Source: Devosia sp. A8/3-2
GTDB lineage: Bacteria > Pseudomonadota > Alphaproteobacteria > Rhizobiales > Devosiaceae
DNA: 64,000 bases
Reading direction: 5' to 3'
NCBI GenBank assembly: GCA_025452255.1
Contig: CP104974.1
Location: forward strand, 248,001-312,000
The stretch's first letter is position 1, and the number at the start of each line of letters is the position of its first letter. Shown piece after piece: positions 1 through 9,666 of this stretch. The position numbers and the translations under genes are program-made. The notes under the pieces were generated by a model. That model did no database searches and was not told where the DNA came from. It saw only the letters and a list, made by a program, of their open reading frames with translations.

Positions 1-931
1 CGCGGGCCACACCCCAGATGGGGGCACAGCCGCCAGTAGCGTCGGGGCGGTCATCGCCCTCTTCGATCTCGTCATAAAGCGAGGTGCGGCGGTCGCTCGA
101 TGTCGCCGCCGAGACCGGATTGCACAGCATGGCCAGGCGCCCGTCGGCAAGGCGGATGACATTGATGGAGGAATTGTTGTTGGGCACATCGGTCGGCTCA
201 GGCGCCGACCGAGTCATCCCGCCATCATGGCTTTCCGAGCGATGCACGAAATCGGACTGGCGGCGGCGGTAGAAGGCGGCCATGTGCTCGCCGTCGAGCG
301 GTACGATGGTCATGTGTACCGAGCCGATCGAGCCGGGCACCTCGGTCATGGTCCAGTGGCGCCATCGTCCCGGCTCACCGCGACACCGGCGGTATCGTGG
401 CTGCCGTTCCAGCGCTGGCCCGGGCGCGAAATGCAACGGAAGACCGGCATCATCCGAGCGCCATCTTTGCGCCGCACAGAAACGGCCGCGCACGAAGGTG
501 CCCAAAGGCAGATCGAGGATGCGCGGCACGCCCCCGCTCAGAACGCCATCGGTCAGCGTGATTTGGCGCGCCCGCAACAGGCATTCGTCCCGGTTGCCGG
601 AAGGCTGGGCGGTGTGAAACAGCTGCCAATGCCCCTGCCCGTCCCGCGTCAGCACCGGATTCTGCTCGCTCCGCTCCGGATCGTCGCTCAGCCGCATCGG
701 CGCCGACCAGCGATCGCTGCCGGGGGCCGTGGTGCAGCCGAAAATGGAAATGTCGGCCTTGCCCTCGAGCGTACCGCCGAACCATAGGCAGGCCAGAGTG
801 CCATCGTCGAGGCGCTCGATGAAAGCGGCATGATTCTGCACCATGGGCGAGGGCAGATAGGCCTGCTGCACGCCTTGGCCTGCTGGCTCGATCTGCCCTG
901 TCATGCGCGCCGCGATCTCGTCTGGAGTCAT
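1..931 (-). CDS. sialidase-like BNR propeller protein (3' end outside window, frameshifted)
   Basis: Probable exo-sialidase-family protein with a six-bladed BNR propeller. The minus strand reads MTPDEIAARMTGQ from the ATG at 931, then the conserved VPGSIGSVHMTIVPLDGE, AAFYRRRQSDF and DVPNNNSSI blocks typical of bacterial BNR_2-type proteins. A stretch reading HDTAGVAVSRDD lies one frame off, roughly between 352 and 420, so two compensating single-base shifts are present. About 310 residues are visible and the C-terminus is missing. No signal peptide is seen, which suggests a cytoplasmic enzyme. It is divergent from the oligopeptide-type ABC operon and may act on the imported oligosaccharide. 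The substrate is unknown; sialic acid itself is not implied. Confidence 0.7.
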   Translation of the reverse strand, partial: MTPDEIAARMTGQIEPAGQGVQQAYLPSPMVQNHAAFIERLDDGTLACLWFGGTLEGKADISIFGCTTAPGSDRWSAPMRLSDDPERSEQNPVLTRDGQGHWQLFHTAQPSGNRDECLLRARQITLTDGVLSGGVPRILDLPLGTFVRGRFCAAQRWRSDDAGLPLHFAPGPALERQPRYRRCRGEPGRWRHWTMTEVPGSIGSVHMTIVPLDGEHMAAFYRRRQSDFVHRSESHDGGMTRSAPEPTDVPNNNSSINVIRLADGRLAMLCNPVSAATSSDRRTSLYDEIEEGDDRPDATGGCAPIWGVAR

Positions 932-1101
932 GTCTCTCCCCGCCTCCCGGTTGCCGCAAACTTGCTGTCCGGCGCAATGTTGTCAAGTTATTATTCCGGT
1001 CGTGAAATTCACAGCCTTATGGATGATCTGCATATTATCGTTATATTCCAATTACTTAATTTTCAAACGCATTGGTCATTGGCGCATTTTCTGATTTTTG
1101 T

Positions 1102-1130
1102 TTGACAACTATTGACCGGCGCTAGATAGT
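1102..1130 (+). promoter_or_regulatory. sigma70-like promoter of the ABC operon
   Basis: TTGACA at 1102-1107 is followed 17 bases later by GATAGT (or 15 bases later by TAGATA). It lies downstream of an AT-rich stretch (about 985-1100), unlike the GC-rich surroundings, which probably holds both divergent promoters. A second TTGACA on the minus strand (981-986) could serve the sialidase-like gene. Confidence 0.45.
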
Positions 1131-1229
1131 GCCGCCCACGGGTGGACCGGCCAAGCTGGCGCCCTGAGGAAACGAGTGGGCGCTCCGCAGCGGCGCTTAC
1201 GTCTCGCCTAGCTGCACAGGGAGGTAGAA

Positions 1230-2736
1230 TTGATTTTCAAACAGATTCTGATCGCCGGCTTGCTGGCTTCGGGCGCCATTGCCCCGGCCGTGGCGCAGTC
1301 CGCCGATACCGACATTACCGTGGTGCTCAGCGAGGAACTCGACTCGGTCGATCCCTGCATGGCCACGCGCTCCAATATCGGCCGCGTCATCCTGCAGAAT
1401 ATCAGCGAAACGCTGACCGAGCTGGACGTGCGCGGCGACAAGGGCCTGATGCCGCGCCCGGCCGAAAGCTGGGAAGACAAGGGCGATGGCACTGGCAGTT
1501 CAAGCTGCGCCCGGGCGTCACCTTCTCGGACGGCACCGCGTTCGACGCCAATGACGTCAAGCACTCGTTCGACCGCGTGTTCTCCGACCAGATGAGCTGC
1601 GAAAGCGCGCTATTTCGCCGACACGGACCTGACCTTTACCGTGGTCGACGACACCACGATCGACGTCAAGGCCGAGCCGGCCCAGCCGATCCTGCCGCTG
1701 CTGATGAGCCCGGTCACTATCGTGCCGTCGGAAACGCCGATGGAATTCGTGCGCGATCCGATCGGCACCGGTCCCTATGCGATGAGCGAGTGGACCGCCG
1801 GCCAGCAGATCGTGCTCGATCGCCGCGACGATTATTGGGGTGAAGCCCCGGCGGTGACCAAGGCTACTTACCTGTTCCGCTCCGAGCCCGCCGTTCGCGC
1901 CGGCATGGTTGCCGCGGGCGAAGCCGATATCGCGCCCCAGATCACGGCCGAAGTCGCCGATAACAAGGCGACCGATTTCAGTTACCTCAATTCGGAAACC
2001 GTCTATCTGCGGATCGACAGCCGGGACGCTCCGACGAGCGACCTGCGGGTTCGTCAGGCACTGAACGCGGCCATCAGAACGCGAGGCCTTTATCGGCACC
2101 GTGCTGCCCGAGGGGACCGAGCTGGCCGTCGCCATGGTGCCGCCGACCACTTTGGGCTGGAACCCGAACCTGTCGCCGCCGGCCTTCGATCCTGAGCTGG
2201 CCAAGACGCTGCTCGCCGAAGCCAAGGCCGATGGCGTCGATACCAGCCTGCCGATTGAGGTCGTGGCCCGCACCGAGAACTTCCCTAACGTGACCGAGGT
2301 CGCCGAGGCCCCGGTGCAGATGCTCAACGAAGTCGGTTTCAACGCCACGCTGCGCATGGTGGAAGTTGCCGAACACGAGCAGTATTATTCCAAGCCCTAT
2401 CCCGAAAGCACCGGCACGCGCCCGGTCCCGGCGCAGCACGACAATAGCCGCGGCGACCCGGCCTTCTCGATGTTCTTCAAATATGACAGCGAGGGCACCC
2501 AGTCGGGCGTCAACGATCCCAAGGTGGATGACCTGATTGCCCGCGCTTCGGCAGCAACCGGGGACGAACGTGCGGCCCTGTGGTCCGAATTGTTCGCCTA
2601 TGTCCACGACGATATCGCCGCCGACGTCCTGCTGTTCCATATGGTTGGCCTCAGCCGCGTCAGCGAACGTCTGGACTTCACGCCGACCATCGCGACCAAC
2701 CAGCAGCTGCAGCTGTCCGAGATCGGCTTCAAGTAA
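1230..2736 (+). CDS. ABC transporter substrate-binding protein, family 5 (peptide/nickel/oligosaccharide type), frameshifted
   Basis: Periplasmic solute-binding protein of the DppA/OppA family, about 502 residues. The start is TTG at 1230, preceded by GGGAGGT. Residues 1-22 form a signal peptide ending in AVAQS. Family features include SVDPCMATRS near the N-terminus, LRPGVTFSDGTAFDANDV, FVRDPIGTGPYAMSEW, LRVRQALNAAI and a C-terminal DDLIARA segment. Reading the whole protein needs three frame changes, near 1495 (TGGCAC followed by TGGCAG), 1610 and 2080. It is the first gene of an operon with two permeases, a double ATPase and an acid-sugar kinase, so the ligand is probably a sugar acid or oligosaccharide rather than a peptide (inference). 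Confidence 0.85.
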
Positions 2737-2760
2737 GCCTGCCTCAGGTTCATACTCTGG

Positions 2761-2785
2761 CGATGCCGGGCTGGTCCCGGCATCG
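2761..2785 (+). other. intercistronic hairpin
   Basis: CGATGCCGGG and CCCGGCATCG form a perfect 10-bp stem with a 5-base loop between the binding-protein gene and the first permease gene. There is no T-run. Such hairpins often protect the upstream message and lower permease expression relative to the binding protein. Confidence 0.6.
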
Positions 2786-2810
2786 CGTCACTTGTCAGGG
2801 ATAGCCGGCC

Positions 2811-3726
2811 ATGACCAAACTGATCTCGCAGCGGGCCATTGCCAGTCTGCTGTCGCTCCCGGGCCTGCTGGTGCTGGTCTTTTTCCTGTCGCGGCTCACC
2901 GGCGATCCGGCAGCTTTGTTCCTGCCGATCGATGCCACTGAAGAGATGAAGGCACAGTTCCGCGCGCTGAACGGGCTCGACCTGCCGCTGTTCGAGCAAT
3001 TCGGCCGCTATGTGTGGGATTTCCTGCATCTGGATTTCGGTCAATCGCTGCGCAAGGCCCGCCCTGCCATCGAGGTCGTGCTGGAAGCCTATGCTCGGAC
3101 GCTGCCGCTGGCGCTGATCACCATGACGCTGGTGGTGATTGCCTCCATCGTGCTGGGTGCGCTGGCCGCTTTCAATGTCGGCGGTTTTTTCTGACCGGCT
3201 GGTGTCTATCGTCTCGCTGGTTGCCGCTTCCGCGCCCGATTTCTGGATCGCCATCGTTGCCATCGTCATCTTCGCGATCAATCTGAGCTGGCTGCCCACC
3301 TCCGGGGTCGGCACGCCCCGGCACTGGATATTGCCCATCGCGGTGCTGTTCATCCGCCCGTTCGGGCTGATCGTGCAGGTGGTGCGCGGCTCGATGCTGG
3401 GCGCCCTGTCGGCCCCCTATGTCAAGACGGCCCGCGCCAAGGGCGTGCGTAACCTGCCGATCATTTTCGTGCATACGCTGCGCAATGCCATGCTGCCGGT
3501 GATCACGGTGATCGGCGATCAGGCTGCCGCCATGCTCAATGGCGCAGTGATCGTCGAGACCATTTTCGGCTTTCCCGGCATCGGCAAGCTGATGATCGAT
3601 TCCATCCTGCAGCGCGATTTCAATGTCGTGCTGGCCGCCATCATGGTCACCGCCATTGCCATTTTCCTCATGAACATCCTGATCGACATTGCCTATGGCC
3701 TGCTCGATCCGCGCATTCGGCATTGA
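2811..3726 (+). CDS. ABC transporter permease, DppB/OppB family, frameshifted
   Basis: Inner-membrane permease, about 305 residues. The N-terminal helix (LLSLPGLLVLVFFLSRLTGD) and the periplasmic FGQSLRKARP segment fit the DppB pattern. The C-terminal half carries the EAA-loop region (YVKTARAKGVRNLPIIFVHT) and the closing YGLLDPRIRH typical of DppB. One frame change lies at the T6 run near 3185-3192, within the membrane-spanning region. Start ATG at 2811. The gene is followed by the second permease after a short gap. Confidence 0.85.
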
Positions 3727-3737
3727 GGAGCAAGGCC

Positions 3738-4661
3738 ATGTCCGATCTGTCCACCGCCATCCCGCCTGCCCCCACCAAAAGCCGGGTGACGCCGCTGCTG
3801 GCCATGTTGTGGCGCGACAAGCTGGCCTTCGTGTCGGCCATCGTGCTGGTCATCATCGTGCTGTTCGCGCTGCTGGGCCCGGCCTTGCTGAGCGATCTGG
3901 CGACCAGCCAGAACCTGCGCGGCCGCAATAGCCCGCCCTTCGATCTGGCGCAGGGCTGGGCCTTTGTCTCGGGTGGAGATTCGCTGGGGCGCCCCATGCT
4001 GGCCCGCCTCATCGTCGCCGCCCGCAGCACCATGCTGGTTGCCGCCGGCACGGTGCTCGCGGCCATGGTGGTTGGCGCGGTGCTAGGCCTTTTGGCCGGC
4101 TATCTGGGCAAGCATGTGTCGCAAGCGATCATGCGCTCGGCCGATGTGATCATGTCGTTCCCTTCGCTGCTGATCGCGGTGATCGTGCTTTATGTGCTGG
4201 GGCCCTCGATCCCCAACATGATCCCGGTGCTGGCGATTACCCGCATCCCGATCTATCTGCGCACCACCCGCGCCGAAGTGCTCGAAGTGCGCCAGCGCAT
4301 GTTCGTGCAGGCCGCCGTGGTCATGGGCGCCTCCAATGGCCGCATCATCCTGCGCCATATCCTGCCGGTGGTGGCGCCGACGCTGGTGACCATTGCAACG
4401 CTGGATTTTGCCTTCGTCATGCTGGCCGAATCCTCGCTGTCGTTCCCGGGCATCGGCATCCAGCCGCCCGACATTACACGGGGCCTGATGGTCAGCCGGG
4501 GCCGCCCCTATCTGACGACCGCGTGGTGGCTGGCCTTCTGGCCGGGGCTGCTGATCGTCATCACCACGCTGTCGCTGAACCTGTTGTCCAACTGGATGCG
4601 CGTGGCGCTCGACCCGTCCCAGCGCTGGCGGCTGGAAGCCCGGAGCACCAAAGATGAGTAA
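3738..4661 (+). CDS. ABC transporter permease, DppC/OppC family
   Basis: Second permease of the peptide-type importer, 307 residues and intact. The ATG at 3738 is chosen because GAGGAG lies just upstream. A cytoplasmic N-tail precedes the first helix (LAFVSAIVLVIIVLFALLGP). GDSLGRPMLARLI matches the conserved DppC GTDxxGRD-type segment, and the EAA loop reads VQAAVVMGASNGRIILRHIL. SFPGIGIQPPD near the C-terminus is also characteristic. It overlaps the ATPase start by 8 bases, which suggests translational coupling. Confidence 0.9.
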   Translation: MSDLSTAIPPAPTKSRVTPLLAMLWRDKLAFVSAIVLVIIVLFALLGPALLSDLATSQNLRGRNSPPFDLAQGWAFVSGGDSLGRPMLARLIVAARSTMLVAAGTVLAAMVVGAVLGLLAGYLGKHVSQAIMRSADVIMSFPSLLIAVIVLYVLGPSIPNMIPVLAITRIPIYLRTTRAEVLEVRQRMFVQAAVVMGASNGRIILRHILPVVAPTLVTIATLDFAFVMLAESSLSFPGIGIQPPDITRGLMVSRGRPYLTTAWWLAFWPGLLIVITTLSLNLLSNWMRVALDPSQRWRLEARSTKDE

Positions 4662-6271
4662 CGCCCTGCTTGAAGTGCGCAATCTGTCGGTCGATTTCCA
4701 CACCGCGCGCGGCACGGTGCATGCCGTGCGCGACGTCTCCTGGAGCGTCGATCGCGGCGAGACCCCGGCCGTATTGGGCGAGAGCGGGTCGGGTAAATCG
4801 GTCTCGGCCTCGGCCGTAATGAATATTCTCGATATTCCGCCCGCCCAGATCATTGCCGGCGAGATTTATTTCGAGGGCCAGAACCTGCTCGCCATGAGCA
4901 ATGAGCAGCGCCGCGCCATCAATGGCAAGCGCATCGCCATGATCTTCCAGGACCCGCTCAGCCATCTCAACCCGGTCTATAAGGTGGGCTGGCAGATTGC
5001 CGAGATGATGACGGCGCATGGTCGCTCAATGAGCGAAGCACGCGCCCGCACACTGGATCTGCTGAACCGCGTGGGCATTCCCGAACCGCACGAGGCGGTG
5101 GGCAAATATCCGCACCAGTTTTCCGGCGGGCAGCGCCAGCGCCTGATGATCGCCATGGCGCTGGCACTCAAGCCCGATATCCTGATTGCGGACGAGCCGA
5201 CCACCGCGCTTGACGTAACCATTCAGGCCGATGTGCTGGCTTTGCTCAAGGAATTGCAGGCCGAAACCGGCATGGGCCCGGTGCTGATTACCCATGATCT
5301 GGGCGTCGTTGCCGAGATCGCCGACCGCGTGGTGGTGATGAGCCAAGGGCAAATCGTCGAGCAGGGTTCGGTGCGCGATGTGTATCACGCGCCCCAGCAT
5401 GCCTATACGCAAAAGCTGATCGGATCGGCGCCGGGCAAGGGACAAATCAAGACGCTGGATGCCGGCCTGCCGCTGCTGCTCGAAGCCAAGGCCTTGTGCA
5501 AGACCTATGGCCGTTTCACCGCGCTCAAGGACGTTTCTGCTGACCCCGGCGCGCGGGCAGAGCCCGGCGGTGGTGGGGGAAAGCGGCTCTGGCAAGTCGA
5601 CGCTGGCCCGCGCCATCCTGCGGCTTGAGGACGCCGATAGTGGGGCCGCGTTCTGGAAGGGGCAGGACCTGCTGGCCATGAGCCCCGCAGCACTGCTGGG
5701 AGTACGCCGGCAGATCCAGATGGTGTTCCAGGACCCCACCCAATCACTCAATCCGCGCATGTCGGTCTATCAGCTGATTTCCGAAGGCTGGGATATTCAT
5801 CGGCTGATGCCGGACCGCAGCGAGCGGCAGGTGCGGGTGCGCCAATTGCTCGAACAGGTGGGGCTCAGCCCCGAACATGCCAGCCGCTATCCGCATCAAT
5901 TCTCGGGCGGGCAGCGCCAGCGCATCGCCATTGCCCGGGCGCTGGCGCTCGAACCCGAACTGATCATCTGCGACGAGGCCGTGTCGGCGCTTGATGTGTC
6001 GATCCGAGCGCAGGTGATCGCACTGCTCGATGATCTGCGTGAGCGGCTGGGCATTTCGTTCCTGTTCATCGCCCATGACACAGGCGTGGTGCGCGATTTC
6101 GCCGATACGGTCATCGTCATGAAGGCGGGTGAGATCGTCGAGCGGGGACCCACCGAGCAGATTTTCAGCGCGCCCAGCCATCCCTATACCCAGCGCCTGC
6201 TGGCTGCGGCGCTCGATCCGGACCCGGACGTGCAGGCGCAGCGCCGCTTGCTCGCCACGGCGCAGGCATGA
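4654..6271 (+). CDS. fused ABC transporter ATPase (DppD-DppF type, two nucleotide-binding domains), frameshifted
   Basis: One protein of about 539 residues carrying two complete ATPase domains, as in GsiA. Domain 1 has Walker A GESGSGKS, signature FSGGQRQRL and Walker B ILIADEP. Domain 2 has Walker A GESGSGKS, signature FSGGQRQRI and Walker B LIICDEA. A single frame change near 5545-5555, in a GC-rich stretch just before the second Walker A, separates them. No stop or new start is expected between the domains because the linker (LDAGLPLLLEAKAL) runs straight into domain 2. The stop overlaps the start of the kinase gene by four bases (ATGA). Confidence 0.85.
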
Positions 6272-7292
6272 CGCGTCTGATTATTATCGCGGACGATCTA
6301 ACGGGCGCGCTCGACGCCAGCGCGCCTTTTGCCATGCGAGGGCTGTCCACGGTGATCGCGCTGGGCGCAGAGACCTTGCCCGAGGCGCTGGCCAGCGGCG
6401 CGGACATTATCGGGGTTTCGACCGACAGCCGGGAAATTGCGCCCGAGGCGGCGCGTTGTGCTGTCGCGGAGGTGGTGTCGCGCCTGCCGGCAGAGCTGCC
6501 GATCTTCAAGAAGATCGACTCCCGGCTCAAGGGCAATATTGCCGCCGAGCTTGACGCCATTCCGCATACGCGCAGTCTCGTTGTCCCGGCCATTCCTGCT
6601 TTCGGGCGCTGGGTTCGGGACGGGCAGCTGGGCGGGTTCGGGCTGGATCAGTCGATTGATGTGGCCGCGCGGCTGGGCGAGCATGCGGCCAAGGCCATTA
6701 TTCCCGATGCGACGAGCCAACAGCAGATTGCTGCGGCATTGCGCGAGCACGATCATGACCTGATGATCGGCGCGCGGGGGCTGGCGGAGGCGTTGGCCGA
6801 GCAATGGTCGGACCGGCTCGTGCCCGCGCCGCAATTGGCAGCTGGCACCGCGGTCATCTGCGTCATCGGTTCTACCGATCCGATCACCGTGGAACAGGCC
6901 GAAGCCTTGCGCGAGCGCTATCCCGGTCTGGCCTATATCGGGGCGCCGAACGGTGTGGCCGCAGACCTCGTCACCGGCCGCCTCACCCTGTTGCAGGCGA
7001 CAGCGGGCGTTGAACCGGCGGCTCCGGCCGTGGTTGCGGCCAATCTGGCGCGGGTGCTGCAAGGGCTGGCGCCGGCGGCGGGGACGGCTTTGGTGCTGTC
7101 AGGGGGTGCCACCGCGCAGGCGATCCTTGAGGCGCTGGGCATCGGGCTGATCACCCTCGTCGGCGAGGCTCTGCCGGGGCTGCCTATTGCCCGGGCCGGC
7201 GGTTTCACGATAATCACCAAATCGGGGGTTTTGGGGACAAGGACACGCTTGTCCGCCTCCCGGCGTCTCCCGGTGGGCACGAATGGGAGTGA
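6268..7292 (+). CDS. four-carbon acid sugar kinase family protein (OtnK-like, DUF1537), frameshifted at the C-terminus
   Basis: Probable ATP-dependent kinase of a four-carbon acid sugar (threonate/erythronate type) or related ligand. The N-terminal ADDLTGALD motif, GVSTDSRE and FKKIDSRLKGN are diagnostic of the family. The C-terminal nucleotide-binding domain shows LVLSGGATAQAIL. The family ending (KSGGFG followed by DKDTLVRL) is reached only after a frame change at the G-run near 7225, which gives a stop at 7290-7292. About 341 residues. It is coupled to the transporter ATPase by an ATGA overlap, so the importer most likely delivers the kinase substrate or a precursor. Confidence 0.85.
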
Positions 7293-7303
7293 CACAAACA
7301 GTG

Positions 7304-8012
7304 ATGTCAGATGGTCTCAACGTAAGACGCAGCCTTTCTGACGCGGTCTTTGACCGGATCCTGCGGGCCATCAAATCAGGCGCCTATGGCGTGGATGAAC
7401 GCCTGCCCACCGAACATACGCTGGCCGCCGAATTCCGTGTATCCCGCCCTGTGGTACGCGACGCGTTGCAACGCCTGCGCGACCGGGGGCTGATCTATTC
7501 GCGGCGCGGCGCGGGCAGTTTCGTGCGCGACCATGGCCTGCGCGAACCGCTTGGCTTCGGGCAGATGGAGAACCTGTCCGACCTGCAGCATTGCTACGAT
7601 TTTCGCCTGACCATGGAGCCGGAAGCCGCTGCCATGGCCGCCCATCGCCGCACCGACCGCTCGCTGCAGGACATCAAATCGGCGCTTGATCTATTGCGCG
7701 ACGCCACCAATAGGCAGGCGCACCGCGCCGATGCCGATTTCATGTTTCATCTGGGCATTGCCAAGGCTTCGGCCAATCCCTATTTCTGCCACCGCCATGC
7801 AGGCGCTGGAAGAGCATATCGCGGTGGGCATGCGGTTTCACGGCATGTCGCTGCGCAGCACCAGCGACGGGCTGAACCATGTGTTCATCGAGCATACGGC
7901 GATCTTTGAAGCCATCCGGCTAGGCGATGCCGAGGGCGCCCGCCAGATGATGAAAACCCACCTGACCGGCTCGCGCGACCGCCTGTTCGAGCCGCGCCGT
8001 GGGCGGGTATAG
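7304..8012 (+). CDS. GntR/FadR-family transcriptional regulator, frameshifted
   Basis: DNA-binding repressor-type protein, about 236 residues. The N-terminal winged helix shows DRILRAIKSGAYGVDERLP and EFRVSRPVVRDALQRLRDRG; the C-terminal FCD ligand domain begins around CYDFRLTMEPEAAAMAA. One frame change near 7785 leads into the C-terminal half ending DRLFEPRRGRV. The ATG at 7304 gives the expected N-terminus; an in-frame ATG at 7283 inside the end of the kinase gene is an alternative. As last gene of the operon it probably controls the transporter in response to the imported sugar acid. Confidence 0.8.
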
Positions 8013-8035
8013 CTGGCGCCTGTACGGCGCCAGCC
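8013..8035. terminator. hairpin between convergent genes
   Basis: GCTGGCGCC and GGCGCCAGC form a perfect 9-bp stem around TGTAC, between the convergent GntR and SDR genes. There is no T-run, so it may be a bidirectional, weak or Rho-assisted terminator. Confidence 0.45.
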
Positions 8036-8040
8036 GTGGC

Positions 8041-8817
8041 TCAGGCGACCTTGCGGTAGCGTTCGGCTGGTGTGCCGCTAATATTGGGGCCCATGCTGAG
8101 GCGGGCGGTCTCATAGGCTTCCCAAAGGGACAGATCGCCCAGCGGCAGGACGGTGACGGCTTCCTTGCGGTCGAAGCCGACCGGGGCCGCATCGACCAGA
8201 TCATCGACTTCCATGACATTGGGCAGGTTATCGACGTCGACGCCCGAGCGGTCCCAGATCGCGGTGCGGGTGGCGGCCGGCACCACGGCTTGCACATAGA
8301 TGCCCTTGGGGCCGACTTCGGCGGCCGAGCCCTGCGAGAAGGTCAGGATATAGGCCTTGGTGGCCGGATAAATGCCGGGGAAATATTCCGGCAGCAGGGC
8401 AGTGGCCGAACCGACATTGACGATGCTGCCATGGCCGCGCTCGATCATGCCGGCAACGGCTGCCGAGGCGAGCAAGGTGGGTGCGGTGATATTGAGCTGG
8501 ATCAGCCAATCCAGATCAGCCGGCCGGGTGGTGATGAAGGTGCCCGGCAGGCTATCGCCGGCATTGTTGATGAGCAGGTCGATCGGGGCGCCGGAGCGGA
8601 GACGATCGGCGATCTTTGCCAATTGGGTGGTGTCGGTGAGATCAGCGGTCAGGATCTCGACTTTGACGCCATGAGTGCTGGTGAGTTCTGCTGCCAGCTG
8701 TTCGAGCTTGGCCGTGGTGCGTGCCACGATGGTCAAGTCATAGCCGCGGGCGGCGAGGCGGCGGGCATAGGTAGCGCCGATGCCGGCCGAAGCGCCGGTG
8801 ATGAGTGCGGTGGACAT
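8041..8817 (-). CDS. short-chain dehydrogenase/reductase
   Basis: NAD(P)-dependent oxidoreductase of the classical SDR family, 258 residues and intact. The cofactor motif TGASAGIG lies at residues 7-14, with NNAG in the middle. The catalytic Ser is in NVGSATA and YPATK carries the YxxxK pair. The ATG at 8817 (MSTALIT) places the Rossmann motif at the usual distance; an upstream in-frame start at 8856 would overlap the operators. It is divergent from a TetR gene and likely its target. Substrate not predictable. Confidence 0.85.
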   Translation of the reverse strand: MSTALITGASAGIGATYARRLAARGYDLTIVARTTAKLEQLAAELTSTHGVKVEILTADLTDTTQLAKIADRLRSGAPIDLLINNAGDSLPGTFITTRPADLDWLIQLNITAPTLLASAAVAGMIERGHGSIVNVGSATALLPEYFPGIYPATKAYILTFSQGSAAEVGPKGIYVQAVVPAATRTAIWDRSGVDVDNLPNVMEVDDLVDAAPVGFDRKEAVTVLPLGDLSLWEAYETARLSMGPNISGTPAERYRKVA

Positions 8818-8857
8818 TTGAGTACCTGTTGTAAACCGGGTTGATCGATGCCACATA

Positions 8858-8900
8858 GATGATGACCATCATCCTGATTGTCAAGATGATGACCATCATC
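8858..8900. promoter_or_regulatory. two identical operator-like dyads between SDR and TetR genes
   Basis: GATGATGACCATCATC occurs at 8858-8873 and again at 8885-8900, 27 bases apart start to start. Each has 7-bp arms (GATGATG and CATCATC) around AC. Their place in the divergent promoter region and the neighbouring TetR gene make them the probable TetR binding sites. Confidence 0.7.
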
Positions 8901-8922
8901 TAAATTGTGCGGAGTTTGAACC

Positions 8923-9453
8923 ATGGGAACCAGTCAGCAGCAGAAGGCGCAGAGCCGGAAGGCCATCGTGGACGCGGCCGGCCATCTGTTCCGCGAACGG
9001 GGGTAGAAGGGGTGAGCGTGGCGCAGGTGATGGACGCTGCGGGGCTGACCCATGGCGGGTTTCCGCGTCACTTCGCCAGCAAGCAGGAATTGCTCAACGA
9101 GGCCCCGGCGGACGCGCTGGCCAGTAACGGGGGATTTGTTCCGGCCGGCGATATCCAAGCCTTTGCCAGCCAATATCTGACGCAGCAGCATCGCGACAAT
9201 CCGGGCAATGGCTGCGTCTTTGCGGCGCTCGGCACCGAAATATCCCGCGGGCCGGCCGAGAGCCGGCACGTGCTCAGCGCGATGATCCAGAAGCAGGTCG
9301 AGGCCTTTGCCAGCGGCGGCAAGGAACAAAGCACCCGTGCCATCGGTAGCTGGGCGGCGATGATCGGCGGCCTCATCCTCGGCGCGCATCGCCGACACCG
9401 ATGAATTGTCGGAAGAGATCCTGCAGGCGACGCGGGACTTCGTGGGCGTGTGA
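8923..9453 (+). CDS. TetR-family transcriptional regulator, frameshifted
   Basis: Repressor of about 176 residues, starting MGTSQQQKAQSRKAIVDAAG. The helix-turn-helix reads VAQVMDAAGLTHGGFPRHFASK. A frame change at the G5 run near 9000 creates a false stop soon after FRERG, and a second near 9382 is needed to reach DTDELSEEILQATRDFVGV. The C-terminal ligand domain includes GCVFAALGTEI. GGAG lies upstream of the ATG. It probably represses the divergent SDR gene and itself through the paired dyads. Confidence 0.75.
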
Positions 9454-9666
9454 GCCGGACGGCGCGACAAATCGACCCTTTTAAGGCAGTGATCTGCTCG
9501 CATGTCAGAAGCGGCCAGCGCCCACATGGCTCTAATACGCTGAAATCCTGAGGTCCGGCGATCAAATTTGCCGGGACTTGCAACAGTTTCGCCGAGTCCG
9601 CAACACGGCGGAACTGTGGCCGTGCCGACGCGTTGGGTCCTTGTCAGTAATGCGAGGAGACGGCGG

